From Helicoverpa zea (lineage: Eukaryota > Arthropoda > Insecta > Lepidoptera > Noctuidae): 64,000 bases of DNA. Both the position numbers and the translations under genes were made by a program. The stretch spans positions 10,850,001 to 10,914,000 of the forward strand of contig NC_061471.1 in the NCBI RefSeq assembly GCF_022581195.2, read 5' to 3'. Every line of letters starts with the position of its first letter. Position 1 is the stretch's first letter. The notes beneath the pieces are model-generated. The model worked only from the letters and a program-made list of their open reading frames with translations, searched no databases and had not been told where the DNA came from. Below, one piece after another: positions 32,418-43,898 of this stretch.

Positions 32418-34027
32418 GTTTCCTTGTAGGCTTGCCGATCGAATAGGAAGCTATTGTGTAAAGCAATAAATTAAGTCGGTTTTGATTTTAGATTTCGCTG
32501 TAAGGTATATTTCCTGAAAGAGGATTCAGTGAAAGCAAATTAAGTACTTCCTTAAATCTATAATTGACAACGTATCCTTAACCATGAGATTTCTCCTGAT
32601 TTTACACTTCCATTACCCACATATACCAAGAACTTTTTTTTAGGTCGCGAAGTGATAAAAAGTTAGACTTTTACCGACTAAATGAAAATACGTCTCATAA
32701 CGCTTCTATGGGAACTAATCCCATAACAAGCGAACACCATTCATTTATATCATAAGAAAGCTTCAATATCGACCTCTTTTTATTACCAATTAAAAACAAT
32801 AACACCACAAACTTTCGCATCGGAAAATAATAAGAGAATAAATAAAGCCGCTGAAACATCCGGAACAGGAAGCCTGAAGCGCCTCAAAGCCTTCCCGGTG
32901 TTTTCCAAAGTCCGCTTAAGAGTTCTCAAAGTTCAGTATCCACCTGTCCACAGTTGTTTCAGAAAAACTGTTTGGCAGTAAAAGATTCACCTAGTGCTGA
33001 AGTTCAGTGGAGAATTTTATAGCTGTTTTATTCTTAATTTTCAGGTGGACTGTGGAGTTATTTCGATTTTTATAACGTTTGTCTTTGCGAAAGTTGCGCG
33101 ACTTGCGCGTAATACCTAGCTTTTCATCGTTTCACTCAATATCTCTACTTTCAAGTATTATATGTATTTGTCAAAGTCAGTGTAACATGAAATAAATAAA
33201 TGCTGTGTTGATATAAAACAAGTAGTTACCTTTTCTAAAAGTTCAATAGTCGTTACGTCATTTATCCAGGCAAGCATTTTGGAGAATACTTACGTAGGGC
33301 TACTACAAAATATACTACAAGTATATGGCAGAAAAGTCTTTTATTAGGGAACAGAGAGTACATCTATGTCTGCGTAAATGCTTGAGACCTATAAAACGTG
33401 CACACAATCTGTCTGGACTGGACGCCATCATTATCACACGTAGGTTCTTCCTTATTACCAAAGAACTGCTACAAATACAATATCAATATCAATTTAGCTA
33501 CAAATATCAATTTTCAAGCAACAAGACAGCATCAACACCATTTGACGAACAATGACATTTGCGCAACGACGTATTCCATTGCTGCACCACCCACGGACAC
33601 GATCGGCACACTTGGCGCATAAATATTCATTGGACACCAACCGTTGTGACACAAACGATCACACGTCACCTCCGCGGTGTTCTTAATTCAATTTCATTTG
33701 AACATCATTGTTTTGATTGGTACGATCAGAAAAAGCAGAAGATGACTTCTTATATTAGTAGTTACGAAAATGATAATGGGTTATATGAAAATAGTTACAG
33801 TATCTAGTACATAGTTTCCATATTATATTGCAACAAGTATGGATAAATAATGATAATGGTTATTTTGATGCTCTACTTAATGAGCTCTATTTATCACAGC
33901 GAAAAGTGGACCTCTCATAAAATTTTAAGAGCTTATTCCATTTTAAAATAATGAAAATAGGTACATGCTATTTTCACAGTTCAGGAATAAAGATCTAGAA
34001 TTTTCTGATGCATCTTTTTTATCCAGC
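32418..34027. other. Intergenic, no recognised feature
   Basis: AT-rich. Small ORFs near 33325-33807 have no domain or splice support. Confidence 0.45.
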
Positions 34028-34045
34028 AATGGAAACATACGATAT

Positions 34046-34208
34046 CCTCCGAGCCTTTTTCCCAACCATGTTGGGGTCGGCCTCCATTCTAACCGGATTC
34101 AGCTAAGTACCAGTGCTTTACAAGGAGCGACTGCCTATCTGACCTCCTCAACCCAGTTACCCGGGCAACCCAATAACCCTTAGTTAGGCTGTTGTCAGAC
34201 TTACTGGT
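34046..34208 (-). repeat. 5'-truncated SINE, family C, copy 1
   Basis: Read on the minus strand, this is the 3' part of the SINE seen in full at 62250-62676, with segments GGGCAACCC...CCGGGTAACTGGG and CCGACCCCAACATGG. An exact 18-bp TSD, AATGGAAACATACGATAT, flanks it (34028-34045 and 34209-34226). The tRNA-like head is missing. Confidence 0.9.
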
Positions 34209-34226
34209 AATGGAAACATACGATAT

Positions 34227-37200
34227 AATAAGAAAATAACTGAAATACTAACTTATTTTACCTGCTGTAGGTCAAAAAACACTATTCATCTTAGTTTATT
34301 TTGCTGACTACTCGTAACAAGCATCATGCACGCTGTGAATATAATTTCTGGGAACAATTGAATGTGTCTGAATTGAAACCAGTCGTTATCTTGTCAAACA
34401 ATAACGCGACACGGAAAACCGAGTTCAAATTATGTTCAACAGATATTTTAACTGTTTTGTTGAAACTATTGGGTTTAATTTGGCGGAAAGTTGGGTATTT
34501 TAACCGATATTAGTACCGATTTTGTTAAACAGAAAAATTAAGCAATTACGATCCAATATTACGTTACAATAAATATAGGAATGTGTTTACTCAGTCTTAC
34601 CATTTTAATATTCACACGTAAGAGCACCAATAGAAAACTGTCACCCTATACATATATCTAAACAGAAGAAATTATAATCAAATGAATCTTTGAAATCATT
34701 GTTATAAGTTATGTGCTGTTTCAAACTCAAAACTTCTACGAGCACTCATCAGAAACATCGAAAGTGCGAAACAAAATCCAAACGAAGACCAAAAACTCAA
34801 CCCATAAACAGCAAGTTGCATCGTAAAGAACGTCTACAACAACCAACAACCTAGTTAGCACAAACTTATTTCCCGCTCACCCAGCCAAAGCTTATTTGAT
34901 TCAATGAACGAAATAAAAGACAAAAAGGTCAACAATAAGACTCGAGACTTGAAAACTTGCATCTGCAGTTACTTTCCAAACTAACCGCCACTTCCTAGGA
35001 CTTGGCACATACAGAGTCTAGACTCAGCTAAACTTTGGAAACAAACAAACCGACGGTTCACTAGTAGTTCACGAAACAACTGAAGCCATAGTCTCGGTAA
35101 GTTAACATGGCCATTTGGCATTTGGCTGCTACCTGAGGCACTAAATGTAAATGATTAATTGTTTATTATGTTGCGACAGAATTTTGACCATACTTAAGAG
35201 CAGTTTCAATAGATTGATCCAAACATACTTTAATGATTTGGTCTAGATTTAATGCGCCAGTTTCGGTACGTTAAATCAAAAGGAACATTGTGTTTTATGT
35301 GGACGAACCACTTCGCGACCCCGGGTAAAAGTAGCCTACGTCTTTTCTTAGTTTGAAGACTCTCTGTGTAGCAAATGCCATTCAAATCGGTTCGGCTGAC
35401 AGAAGTTACATGATAGATTTACAATATTAAATAAGGATTTGATAAAGCTTTTTTCTCGTACCGTTTATTTCTTACGATTTTCATCCCTCCAAAACTTCAT
35501 CGTTTCTTTCCTTCGAAGTAAACGTTAACGATGTCCACTATATTATTGATGGTAAGCTCCGATATCGACAGAACCTTTCTAAATATCTCATCAGCTAGCG
35601 ATTACGGTGAAGTTTTCAAAACCATTTTTCGGTTATACTTTCCATTACCATTAATCAGTTGGAAGTTGAAACGAAGTTACTTTACTAATTTATCTGTGTC
35701 ACGATTTTCAGGAGGGACAAACAAAGTTATTGACATTGTGACTTCCGACGGATGATTGATTACATTCAACTTTGTTGGTGTTTTATTTGACGTTTTGATC
35801 GGTGTTTTCATGCGAAATTACAATTTGCGTAAACTTGTTAGGTACCGATGTTTGGTGTTGAAATGTAATTCTCAAAGTTTTTAATTGACAACTCCGTATG
35901 TCATTCGGAGTTCGTGGTTGTTTCGGGAGCGGTTTTAAATCGACTTTAGTTGATATTGTTGTCAGTTGTACAGTAGTATCGCTATCAATATTACTGTAAC
36001 TTTTATAGCGTGAAGAAAATACTCCATCAAAAACATCGGTTTGTTTGCGTACACCGTTTAGGTCACATTGTTTCGTTCAGTGTCTACAGAATGAAAAATA
36101 TCTTCTGTTGTCACCAACAGTCCCCAAAAAACTCCGTATCCCGTTCCATCAAAATGAAATACGAGCATCCACTCCAAATCCACTTTGTTTAAAGATAAGG
36201 ATTTTTGGAAATTAAATCCAGAACACTTATTCAGATTGTACAACTTCCTTATACAAAATTTTGGCAGAAATTTATTAACATACAAGTGTGGGGATTTTTC
36301 CGTTGACGAGGGTCCGGGGTACAATCCAGCGATGTAATTGAACGTGCTGCCTATATTTGTGGGGGATGGTAACTTTGTGCCTGGAATGGTTGTGACATTA
36401 ATAAGAGATGTTACGCCAACAATGAGGAGTTGTGAGGGATGCTGGATACGGATGACGGTGCTAAATGATGCTCGTTGTGTGCCTGATACGGGGTTTTATT
36501 TTCGTAGTGTGAGGTAGGGAGCATCGTTTCTTACAATTACCATTTCAAATTCAATTGTTCATGATGGAACACTAGAAGAAAATCGATTTGCAAGTAAACT
36601 GCACAAATAAAGCCTTCTCCAATAATAAAATTCATTAAGTAAACAACCAAATTGTAGGCAAAATTAATTATCATCATAAACCCATCCCATCATTTATTAA
36701 CCGCAAAAAGTAACGCAAATTGTAACATCAAAACCTAATAAAATTTTAATGAACACAGTAATGAACGGTACTTCATTATGGAACTCATTATTGAGCAATA
36801 ATTAGCTCTGACTTTTTAAATAATAAAATCGAAGGCTTTTAAAGGTTCGATTCAATCGGTATTAATAGGACGAATTGGGTACGTGACCGAGTCATGGGAG
36901 ATAGCGAGAACCAGACACTGACAAAATTGCAATTGTTAGTTACAAGTTTTTTTAGATCATCAAGGAAAAGCTGCATACTTCTGTAGTGATACCAATGAAG
37001 AAACCATTGAACCAAATTAATTGAAATAAAAGTCGGTGTGGATAATTCATACTCGTTTATCTTGCTGTAGTATGAAATCAAAAACACGCAATCCTCCTTT
37101 AGGCAGTCGGATAAGAATATATCCTATTTCCTGAATTCCGCTCCTCTCATCACAACCTCCACTTCTGATTCCATCACGCACAGTAGCAATTTGAACGATT

Positions 37201-38340
37201 TTTTTCGTGCGTGCTACCCAAGTAATTGTTAGCATTAATTCGGCCCACACCGCACGCGATCCAAATATTGTTATAGGCACTTAAATTTATTCCCCATCAC
37301 AATATCAGCTGGGTTAATGGTGGTTTTGCTGATGCTGGAGGATTTCAGATTCATTTGATGAGGGGAAGATTTTCTTGTAAGTTTTATGTTTTTTGGGAAT
37401 GTTAAAGAAAGGAGTTAGTTGGTTGTGTAAATGTTACTGATTTGGGAAGGGATGTTATGAAGATTAGATCATGTTATTGCTAGGAGCAATTTGTTGATAA
37501 ACATAGCTTCCGCTAGTGGTTTCACTTGCGCTACGTGGGAATTACTTTGCGCAACCCGAGAAAAAATTGCCTGTGTCGTCATCCGTTCGTCAAACTGAAA
37601 TACTTATTCAAGTACGCTCAGGATAATACCTACCTGAGGTCAACACTTTCAAGCAAACGAACAAAGAAACTCTTTAGTTTAGGAAAGGTTTCATTGAAAA
37701 AAAATCTACACAGCTTATGGTATATTTTGTTATCATTCTTTGAAAAACCTTTACCTAATCAGTACCTAATCATAGAATGCCCAGTGTTCCAGTCTCAGTC
37801 TACAGATATATCAAAACTTTGTTGTCTATGTATTTACCTTTATTTTGTGTTAGTAGTTCCCTAACTACAGTAGTCTCATCTCCCTAATTTGAAGTACAAA
37901 TACTAATCCGTAGAACCTTTGGCAAACAGAATGCCGAATGACTGTAAGCGTTTCAGCCGTAGCTCATAAACATGTTTAATGTAAAAGGGTCGTGCAAGGT
38001 CACCTTGTTAGATACTTACCAAAGTACCTAATATTCATAAAAAACACACTATTCTTTCTTTCATTGAGTTGTAAGATAGCTAGGAATGGAAGTGGAAAAC
38101 GTAATATTGTGCTGACGAAAAATGGCTTCGGAAGATGGCAGGAAAAAGATTTCAGTCTTACTACTTTGTTTTGGTTAGGAGTTAAGACTTAGCTTGATTC
38201 CTAAGTAGGTATAAGAAATAAATTTAAAAAAATACTAATAATACCTACTCTCCTTTGATGTACTCTTCTATTAAACCTACCACCGTGATACTATCAAAGA
38301 ATTATTTTAATATCTAGGTATATTTATTTATTTATTATTA
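34227..38340. other. Intergenic with decayed dispersed-repeat fragments
   Basis: No gene recognised. Fragments of the dispersed family sit at 35300-35420 (CCCCGGGTAAAAGTAGCCTACGTC) and 37500-37600 (CTTCCGCTAGTGGTTTCAC). The 112-codon ORF at 37526 overlaps the latter and has no recognisable domain. Confidence 0.4.
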
Positions 38341-39004
38341 ACATAATATTTACATTAATTTTAAAAAGTTAAAATAAACTTATATATATATACAACTTAA
38401 AACTAATACAGTGCATCAAAAAATTGCTCCTCATCGCTGTCACTGGGTAATGTACCCAAAAGGCTGGCAGCATTGCCACGTTGGATGGCAATGCTGCCAA
38501 CCTGAAATAAAAGAAAGCCCTTGGGTCACGAGAAGTGTCAACAAGGCGCTTAGAAATTTCCTTCGCAAGCGCGTGAGCACTCGGACCACACGGCCCGAGA
38601 GTTTCAACCCCAAACGGCTCAAACATGTAATTCCCGATAAGGCTACTATATTTGGGCCGTTTGAGGTCCTCTGCTTGTGAAGCGGCGGAACCAACACAAC
38701 ACGCAGTTCTCAAGAGTATCGACGCAGGTCGCGTCCCACACTAAAGTCCTACCCATCCTCCACGGAAATAGCGACATGCCGTCTGGTCTCTTGCCATCGT
38801 CGCGTGCCAAACCATTTGGTTCAAGTACAGCTGGTACGCCGACGGCAACAAGAGCCCGACGGATCACGTCGTTGATATTCGCATGTCGTGGTATGCGGCC
38901 CGCACTCCGACTGCACGACAGGCCGTGGTGACCGAGGCTGTTGACAGCTTCCCCGCAGTGGCAGCGGTGAGGAGTGCAGCACGAAGCACCCAGACAGCGA
39001 GGTG
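38341..39004 (-). mobile_element. Broken LINE-type element, RT C-terminal region, copy 1
   Basis: On the minus strand this closely matches the copy at 47170-48443 from the zinc-knuckle-like segment to the 3' UTR. The low-coordinate end breaks from the match at about 38341, beside TTTA/TTA repeats. The high-coordinate end breaks at about 39004, where unrelated plus-strand sequence with a 12-A run (39133-39144) follows. I found no convincing TSD. Confidence 0.8.
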
Positions 39005-39023
39005 TATGTTGTTTTTTTGCCAT
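38369..39023 (-). pseudogene. RT C-terminal protein remnant with frameshift, copy 1
   Basis: The minus-strand frame carries a Cys/His cluster (H-R-C-H-C-G, then L-G-H-H-G-L-S-C) and K-R-P-D-G...W-D-A-T-C. It loses frame after C-V-D-T-L because of a deletion near 38708-38720, relative to copy 2. The remainder continues in another frame through A-S-Q-A-E-D-L-K-R and F-E-P-F-G-V-E-T-L-G-P. A second change near 38500 alters the end. Clearly dead. Confidence 0.8.
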
Positions 39024-39144
39024 CGGTTATGGCATTCAAGCCAATTATGGACTTAGGATCCAAATATAAATATACTGGCATTACTGAATAACTACTACAG
39101 TTCTGATGACTCATTCCAGAATGTTCTCATATAAAAAAAAAAAA
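39005..39144 (+). other. Short poly(A)-ended segment, unidentified
   Basis: This follows the broken LINE copy directly and ends in 12 A. A plus-strand frame reads about 24 codons (V-M-A-F-K-P-I-M-D-L-G-S-K-Y-K-Y-T-G-I-T-E) before TAA at about 39090. It resembles the 3' end of a retrotransposed transcript, but I cannot identify it. Confidence 0.3.
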
Positions 39145-39535
39145 GCAAATTATATGACTACTAATAAAATGTGGACTACACATCGCGTGTTCTAAATAAT
39201 GGAAATTTTTATTTCTAGCTTCGAGTTAAACTTTATTGGGCGCACAATTACACGCACTGATATATCTTTGCATGCTACATGTCTGACTAGTTGTTTTACG
39301 CGGTTTCACCTATATTTTTAGAAATATATAATACCTAAGTAGCTATAGAAAAATGTCTGCTTAACTTACTGTACTATATGTAGTTCTATCGGTGCGGTCA
39401 TGCTCATAGGCGATTTCAGACTTTAAAGTCCACGTTCTTCTAGATATGTATTTTCCATTAGCTTTTCTGTCATTATGTCTAAGACACATTTGGAAAGTAA
39501 AAAATATAACTTAAAAAAGTCACTGTTTATTAGAT

Positions 39536-39630
39536 TTGGTACATGCCTAATCTGGAGTCGAATCTTCCAAACCCATGCTTGAGAAGATGGTACTTTTACC
39601 CTGAGGCCACCACCACGATCCCCCTTACTT
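39536..39630 (-). repeat. Degenerate tRNA-derived SINE head
   Basis: The minus strand gives a tRNA-like CGTGGTGGTGGCCTCAGGG followed by a decayed B box (GATTCGACTCC) and the segment ATTAGGCATG. Similar heads occur in the SINEs at 46148-46327 and 62250-62676. Confidence 0.5.
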
Positions 39631-39929
39631 GATAGACTTGATTTTTCCTTACGCACGCACTAACACATCAAGGTTAGTTGTAATATGTGGTTATTTCATG
39701 AACTAGGTAATTTATTAAATCCAATTTGTATGTCTAGACTAAACTTGTAGAACGTAGGTATCTAAGGAAGGTAGTTCGGTAATGATGTATTCATGGGTAG
39801 CAAACTTACCAAGGGTTTGAGGAATGGAATTCTCCTAGTATCGTGTTTAGATACAATTAAATATTTTGCAGTAGAAATAAATAGCCGTTAGTTTCAGCAG
39901 ATCCCCAAGGGAACTACTTTTCGTAGTCG

Positions 39930-40075
39930 CATAAAAAGTAGCAAAATTCCGATGTAATGCGATGTAAGTTTTATTAAAATGTATTCATTCGTTTTGGCGT
40001 GAAAGAGGAACAAACATCCATACACGCATACATGTAAACTTTCATGTTTGTAATATTAGTAGGATAGTAGCAGTA
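39930..40075. repeat. Fragment of dispersed repeat family
   Basis: Contains AAAGAGGAACAAACATCC and ends TTTGTAATATTAGTAGGATA, a familiar end of a repeat common in lepidopteran sequence. An inverted counterpart is at about 46600-46765 (TACTAATATTATAAATCTG). No ORF; class not determined. Confidence 0.45.
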
Positions 40076-41442
40076 CCTATTTAAAAGCTTTTAAAACACC
40101 TAATTTGCATTTCTAAAAAAATATAATATCATCTGTTAAAACTATACCGCATATTACTATCACTAATCGGAAACTGAAACCGCTAACATCCTTCAATCAT
40201 GCAAAAACCCAAAAAAAGTCCCCACACACATCATCTATCGACATTTATCATCGAAAAACAACCGAACCGCGATAGTTACAACGGTCATTCAACCACTACT
40301 AAATTCTCATCCTACGCTTAAAACTACCGACCATTTGCGTAAACTCCACATACATTGCGTGCCTAGTAATAACGAGAGATGGATCCTATAGAAATGTGTC
40401 AATGGGTATCGTACAAAGTTTTATTGAAAGTGATGCGTTTTTGTTATTTTTTTTGCTTTTGTTCGTGTAACACAGTTTTGTACATGGAGGAAGGAAGGAT
40501 GGTGGAGATGTCATATGGAAGGTAGGTCAGGCGCTTACTTGTAGGTCAAGCAATGTTCGGTAGGCATGATCACTTATCCCCTCTGATGTGACGGCCATTT
40601 TTCGCGATTCGGCGCATAAACTAACGAGACGTTAAGTTCCTTGTCAAATCAAAACCAATCATTCAAATAATGTTCTTGATTTATTGGTTATTTTCGATAC
40701 GTGGGTTCCAAAGAAAGCGTGTTAGAGCGGAGCTGGTAACGTTCCTCGTTCCCGTATTTTGGCGGGTTACTTTCTTAGGAGATTTAGCGTTATGACATCT
40801 CCGCTAGCTTATATTCTCCATGGTTTACAAACGTACAATTTAGAAACGTATGCAAATATAGGCGCCGCTAACGGGTGTTGATGCATTTTAATTCGGGTTT
40901 TGTTTTATTTATACAAAGGTTTTTCTATATTTTTTTGTTACAGTATTGGTTCGTATCGTGATAATCAGTCAGAATTTCTAGTTAGGAGTGTGAAAAATAG
41001 AAATATACATTGAAGGTAGATAAATATTTAGTTACGAGATTCATGTAGACATTTGTTGTACCTCGTAATTCCGCTATTAAATGGGTATGGGTATAAATAT
41101 AAATCAGGGAAGAGACTTAATATAGTCAACTAACTTCTCAATTATGACAACAAAACTGCAGATATCTCTTATATGCCCCATAGCAAATAACTTTAAATGA
41201 ATAATTTACTTCACAGTTGGAAGATATAGTTCTCAAAAAATAAATAACAACAATTAAAAAAAAATACTAAAATCTACAATATTCTAATACTTATCACTAA
41301 CGTCAGTGAAACAGATACACTAACACAACTAGATAACATTAACCCTCAAACGCTCGCGTCCCCCGAGCTCGACAACCCTGTAGCTGCAGCTATCTGCAAT
41401 CGCCAATGCTATCTAAACGGTTACATCGGCAAATATTCACAC
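40076..41442. other. Intergenic, no recognised gene
   Basis: AT-rich. Around 41340-41440 is a GC-richer stretch with the palindrome TAGCTGCAGCTA (about 41380), next to the inverted-repeat element. Confidence 0.4.
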
Positions 41443-41673
41443 TATAGTTCGGCCATTCAGAGAATGCGTTCCTGACACGTCGCGATTGAACTGACGACGT
41501 AATAACATTCATTGATTATTGATATAATAATGTTGTTTTAATGCTCCTCAATTGTTAAAACGGTAAACAACCAGCAAAAATATTTTTATCGTAACTGCAA
41601 CGCCATTGCAAAGTTACGTCGTCAGTTCAATCGCGACGTGTCAGGAACGCATTCTCTGAATGGCCGAACTATA
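41443..41673. mobile_element. 231-bp element with perfect 60-bp inverted repeats
   Basis: The arms 41443-41502 and 41614-41673 are exact reverse complements over 60 bases (outer end TATAGTTCGGCCATTCAGAG). They enclose 111 AT-rich bases. The structure is that of a MITE, and the perfect arms imply youth or gene conversion. The TSD is ambiguous: TA-rich sequence abuts both ends. Superfamily undetermined. Confidence 0.85.
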
Positions 41674-41820
41674 ACATATATAATTTTATATTCAATTATG
41701 TATGTTGGGGGTGCAAAATTAATTATTAATAGTGGGATGTTGCGGATATGCAAGGCTGCATCTAAATATTATGAGGGATTGATTGTGGATAACCAAATCA
41801 AAGCCAAAATTCTTTGAGTT

Positions 41821-41873
41821 GCCGGTTAGATTAGTCTAGTTTGTAGAATACAAACTAGACTAATCTAACCGGC
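41821..41873. repeat. Perfect 25-bp snap-back palindrome
   Basis: Arms 41821-41845 and 41849-41873 are exact reverse complements separated by only GAA. The arm begins GCCGGTTAGATTAGTCTAG. No TSD is seen, so a template-switch origin is as likely as a mobile element. Confidence 0.9.
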
Positions 41874-42299
41874 TTTCTATTCTAGGCTATATGTTAAATA
41901 CAGTTAGTTATACATAAAATTACTGTAAAAAATATGGGTAATATTTTTTAATTTATTTATTAGGTACTGATTTGAGTTTTCTTCATGATTGATGTTTAAA
42001 ATAACAACAAAAAAACATTACAACTTTATACACAAGTACGACAGATAGAATGGTAACGGTAATACCTATTCTCCTCATACAAGCGCAAGTATAAAAGTAC
42101 ACTTCAGTGCAAATACTCGTAATATTACACTTGAAGTAATCGTATTATTTTACATACTTGAACATAAGCACTGGAAAGTGGGTGAGTTTGTTATAAAAAG
42201 GCATGAAAATAGGAGTTTCTCATGGTCTATATTAAGAATATTGTTTGTGTAACCACAAATTATTTACGTGTCTTATATTGTAAAGTCACATTTACAGTG

Positions 42300-42400
42300 G
42301 TAAAAGGTGGGCGTTTTGGGAGCTGTTTATCGTAAATAAATGTCCAAAAAGTGCTATTTAGAAACCCAGTTTGAATAAATAATTTTGAGTCATTTTTAGT
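42300..42400 (+). repeat. Repeat fragment ending TTTGAATAAATAATTTTGA
   Basis: GGTGGGCGTTTTGGGAGCTG ... AGTTTGAATAAATAATTTT parallels 60850-60946 (GGCGGGCGTTTTGGGGGCTG ... CTTTGAATAAATGACTTTTG). Both look like the 3' end of one retroelement family. Confidence 0.5.
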
Positions 42401-42760
42401 TTTAGTCAATATTTTTGTCAAGAGTCTGGTTAAATACTGTCTAAAGCACTTAACACTATAGTAAGACCTAAATCATTAGCTATACCTACATTTGCTATTA
42501 TTACGTTGTAAATCAGCACAATCTGTCGTATATATGTACCACAATTCTGTGCTAGAAGTTACGGCTTCCAATTTGTGCACTTGCACACAGCACGTTTACC
42601 AACAAAATTAAATTCAATTTTCTAAAACCATTTTCGTGAACAATTATAAATTTTCAATTAAACAGCTGAAAATATTTTCCCTATCACGTGATACAAACTT
42701 CAAACAAATTACAATATCGAGATTGTCAAATACGACCACAGTGCCGTGTACAGTTGCACG

Positions 42761-42964
42761 TAGGGCTGCCATCCGTCCGGGTTTCCTAGTTTGGAGCCTG
42801 TCCGGGGGCCGTCCGGGCGGGGTTTGAAGAAATGTCCGTGGAAAACCGTTGTATGAAATTTAAAAGAAATGAAAATTAGAAATTAGATGTTTTTATTATA
42901 TAGGTGTTGTGCGGGTTTTTTGAATATTTGTTCGGGTTTGGTGAAATTCGAGATGGCAGCCCTA
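42761..42964 (+). mobile_element. hAT-like MITE, copy 2
   Basis: A 204-bp element with ends TAGGGCTGCCATC and GATGGCAGCCCTA, homologous to the reverse complement of 10021-10217 and sharing GTCCGGGGGCCGTCCGGG. The flanking 8-mers GTTGCACG and GTTGCGTA match only in part, so the TSD has decayed. Copy 2 is the older insertion by that measure. Confidence 0.85.
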
Positions 42965-43387
42965 GTTGCGTACAACGCGTAAAACGCGTAATTTGTACAG
43001 TCGCGCACATCGTGTTTCCAAGTAATTACAGATGTTAATTCAATTCTGTGGGCACGGACACGCGAGGCAATTTTTGTGGCCAAGACAACTCGCCTTTAAT
43101 TGGGGGTTTCTGACTTGACACTTACTATTTGAGGGTTGAGTTTACGCGTGTTAAATCCTTCATAATATTTTTTTGTGATTGAAGTGGTAATGAGTATGAC
43201 GAAGTTAAATATTTACTGGAATTGGATGTCACGACTTGAGACAATTTTTTTTGTTAATTTGTAGTGATACAATATCCATACTGTTTAATAACTCATTGTT
43301 ATGATTCACTTTTTGACACAAAGTTGAGACGTGTATGTGGTGGTATTGACAACTACATTGGGGATGGGTAGTTATTTACATATATGT

Positions 43388-43553
43388 CATCATCATCCTC
43401 CGAGCCTTTTCCCAATCATGTTGGGGTCGGCTTCCAGTCTAACCGGATTCAGCTGAGTACCAGTGCTTTACAAGAAGCGACTGCCTATCTGACCTCCTCA
43501 ACCCAGTTACCCGGGCAACCCGATACCCCTTGATTAGACTGGTGTCAGACTAT
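43388..43553 (-). repeat. 5'-truncated SINE, family C, copy 2
   Basis: Nearly identical to the 34046-34208 copy. An exact 16-bp TSD, TTATTTACATATATGT, flanks it (43372-43387 and 43554-43569). The tRNA-like head is missing. Confidence 0.9.
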
Positions 43554-43684
43554 TTATTTACATATATGTATTATCATTTTTTATTTCTTATTAACATACA
43601 TCAGGTTTTTACTCAAAATCTCTTCAAAGGAAAACTCAATACCAATATTTTTTGGTTATGCTTTTTACCCAGGGTCTAATCATA

Positions 43685-43898
43685 GGGTGCTTACATAAAG
43701 AAACAGGTTTCCGATACAGACAAACCTGTACGGGTAGGTACCGATCAGTGCAGGTATAATATTTCAATACAATCCTATTCACTCACTTATAAAGAAACAG
43801 GTAAGTTACAACCTGTTTCTTTATAAGTGAGTGAATAGGATTGTATTGAAATATTATACCTGCACTGATCGGAAACCTGTTTCTTTATGTAAGCACCC
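43685..43898. repeat. Large snap-back palindrome
   Basis: The right arm (43811-43898, 88 bases) is the reverse complement of the left arm (43685-43802), apart from an extra 30 bases at about 43716-43745 in the left arm that begin and end beside CCGAT. The loop is 8 bases. Within the arms AAGAAACAGG recurs. The arms are otherwise identical by eye, so the event is recent. Confidence 0.9.
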
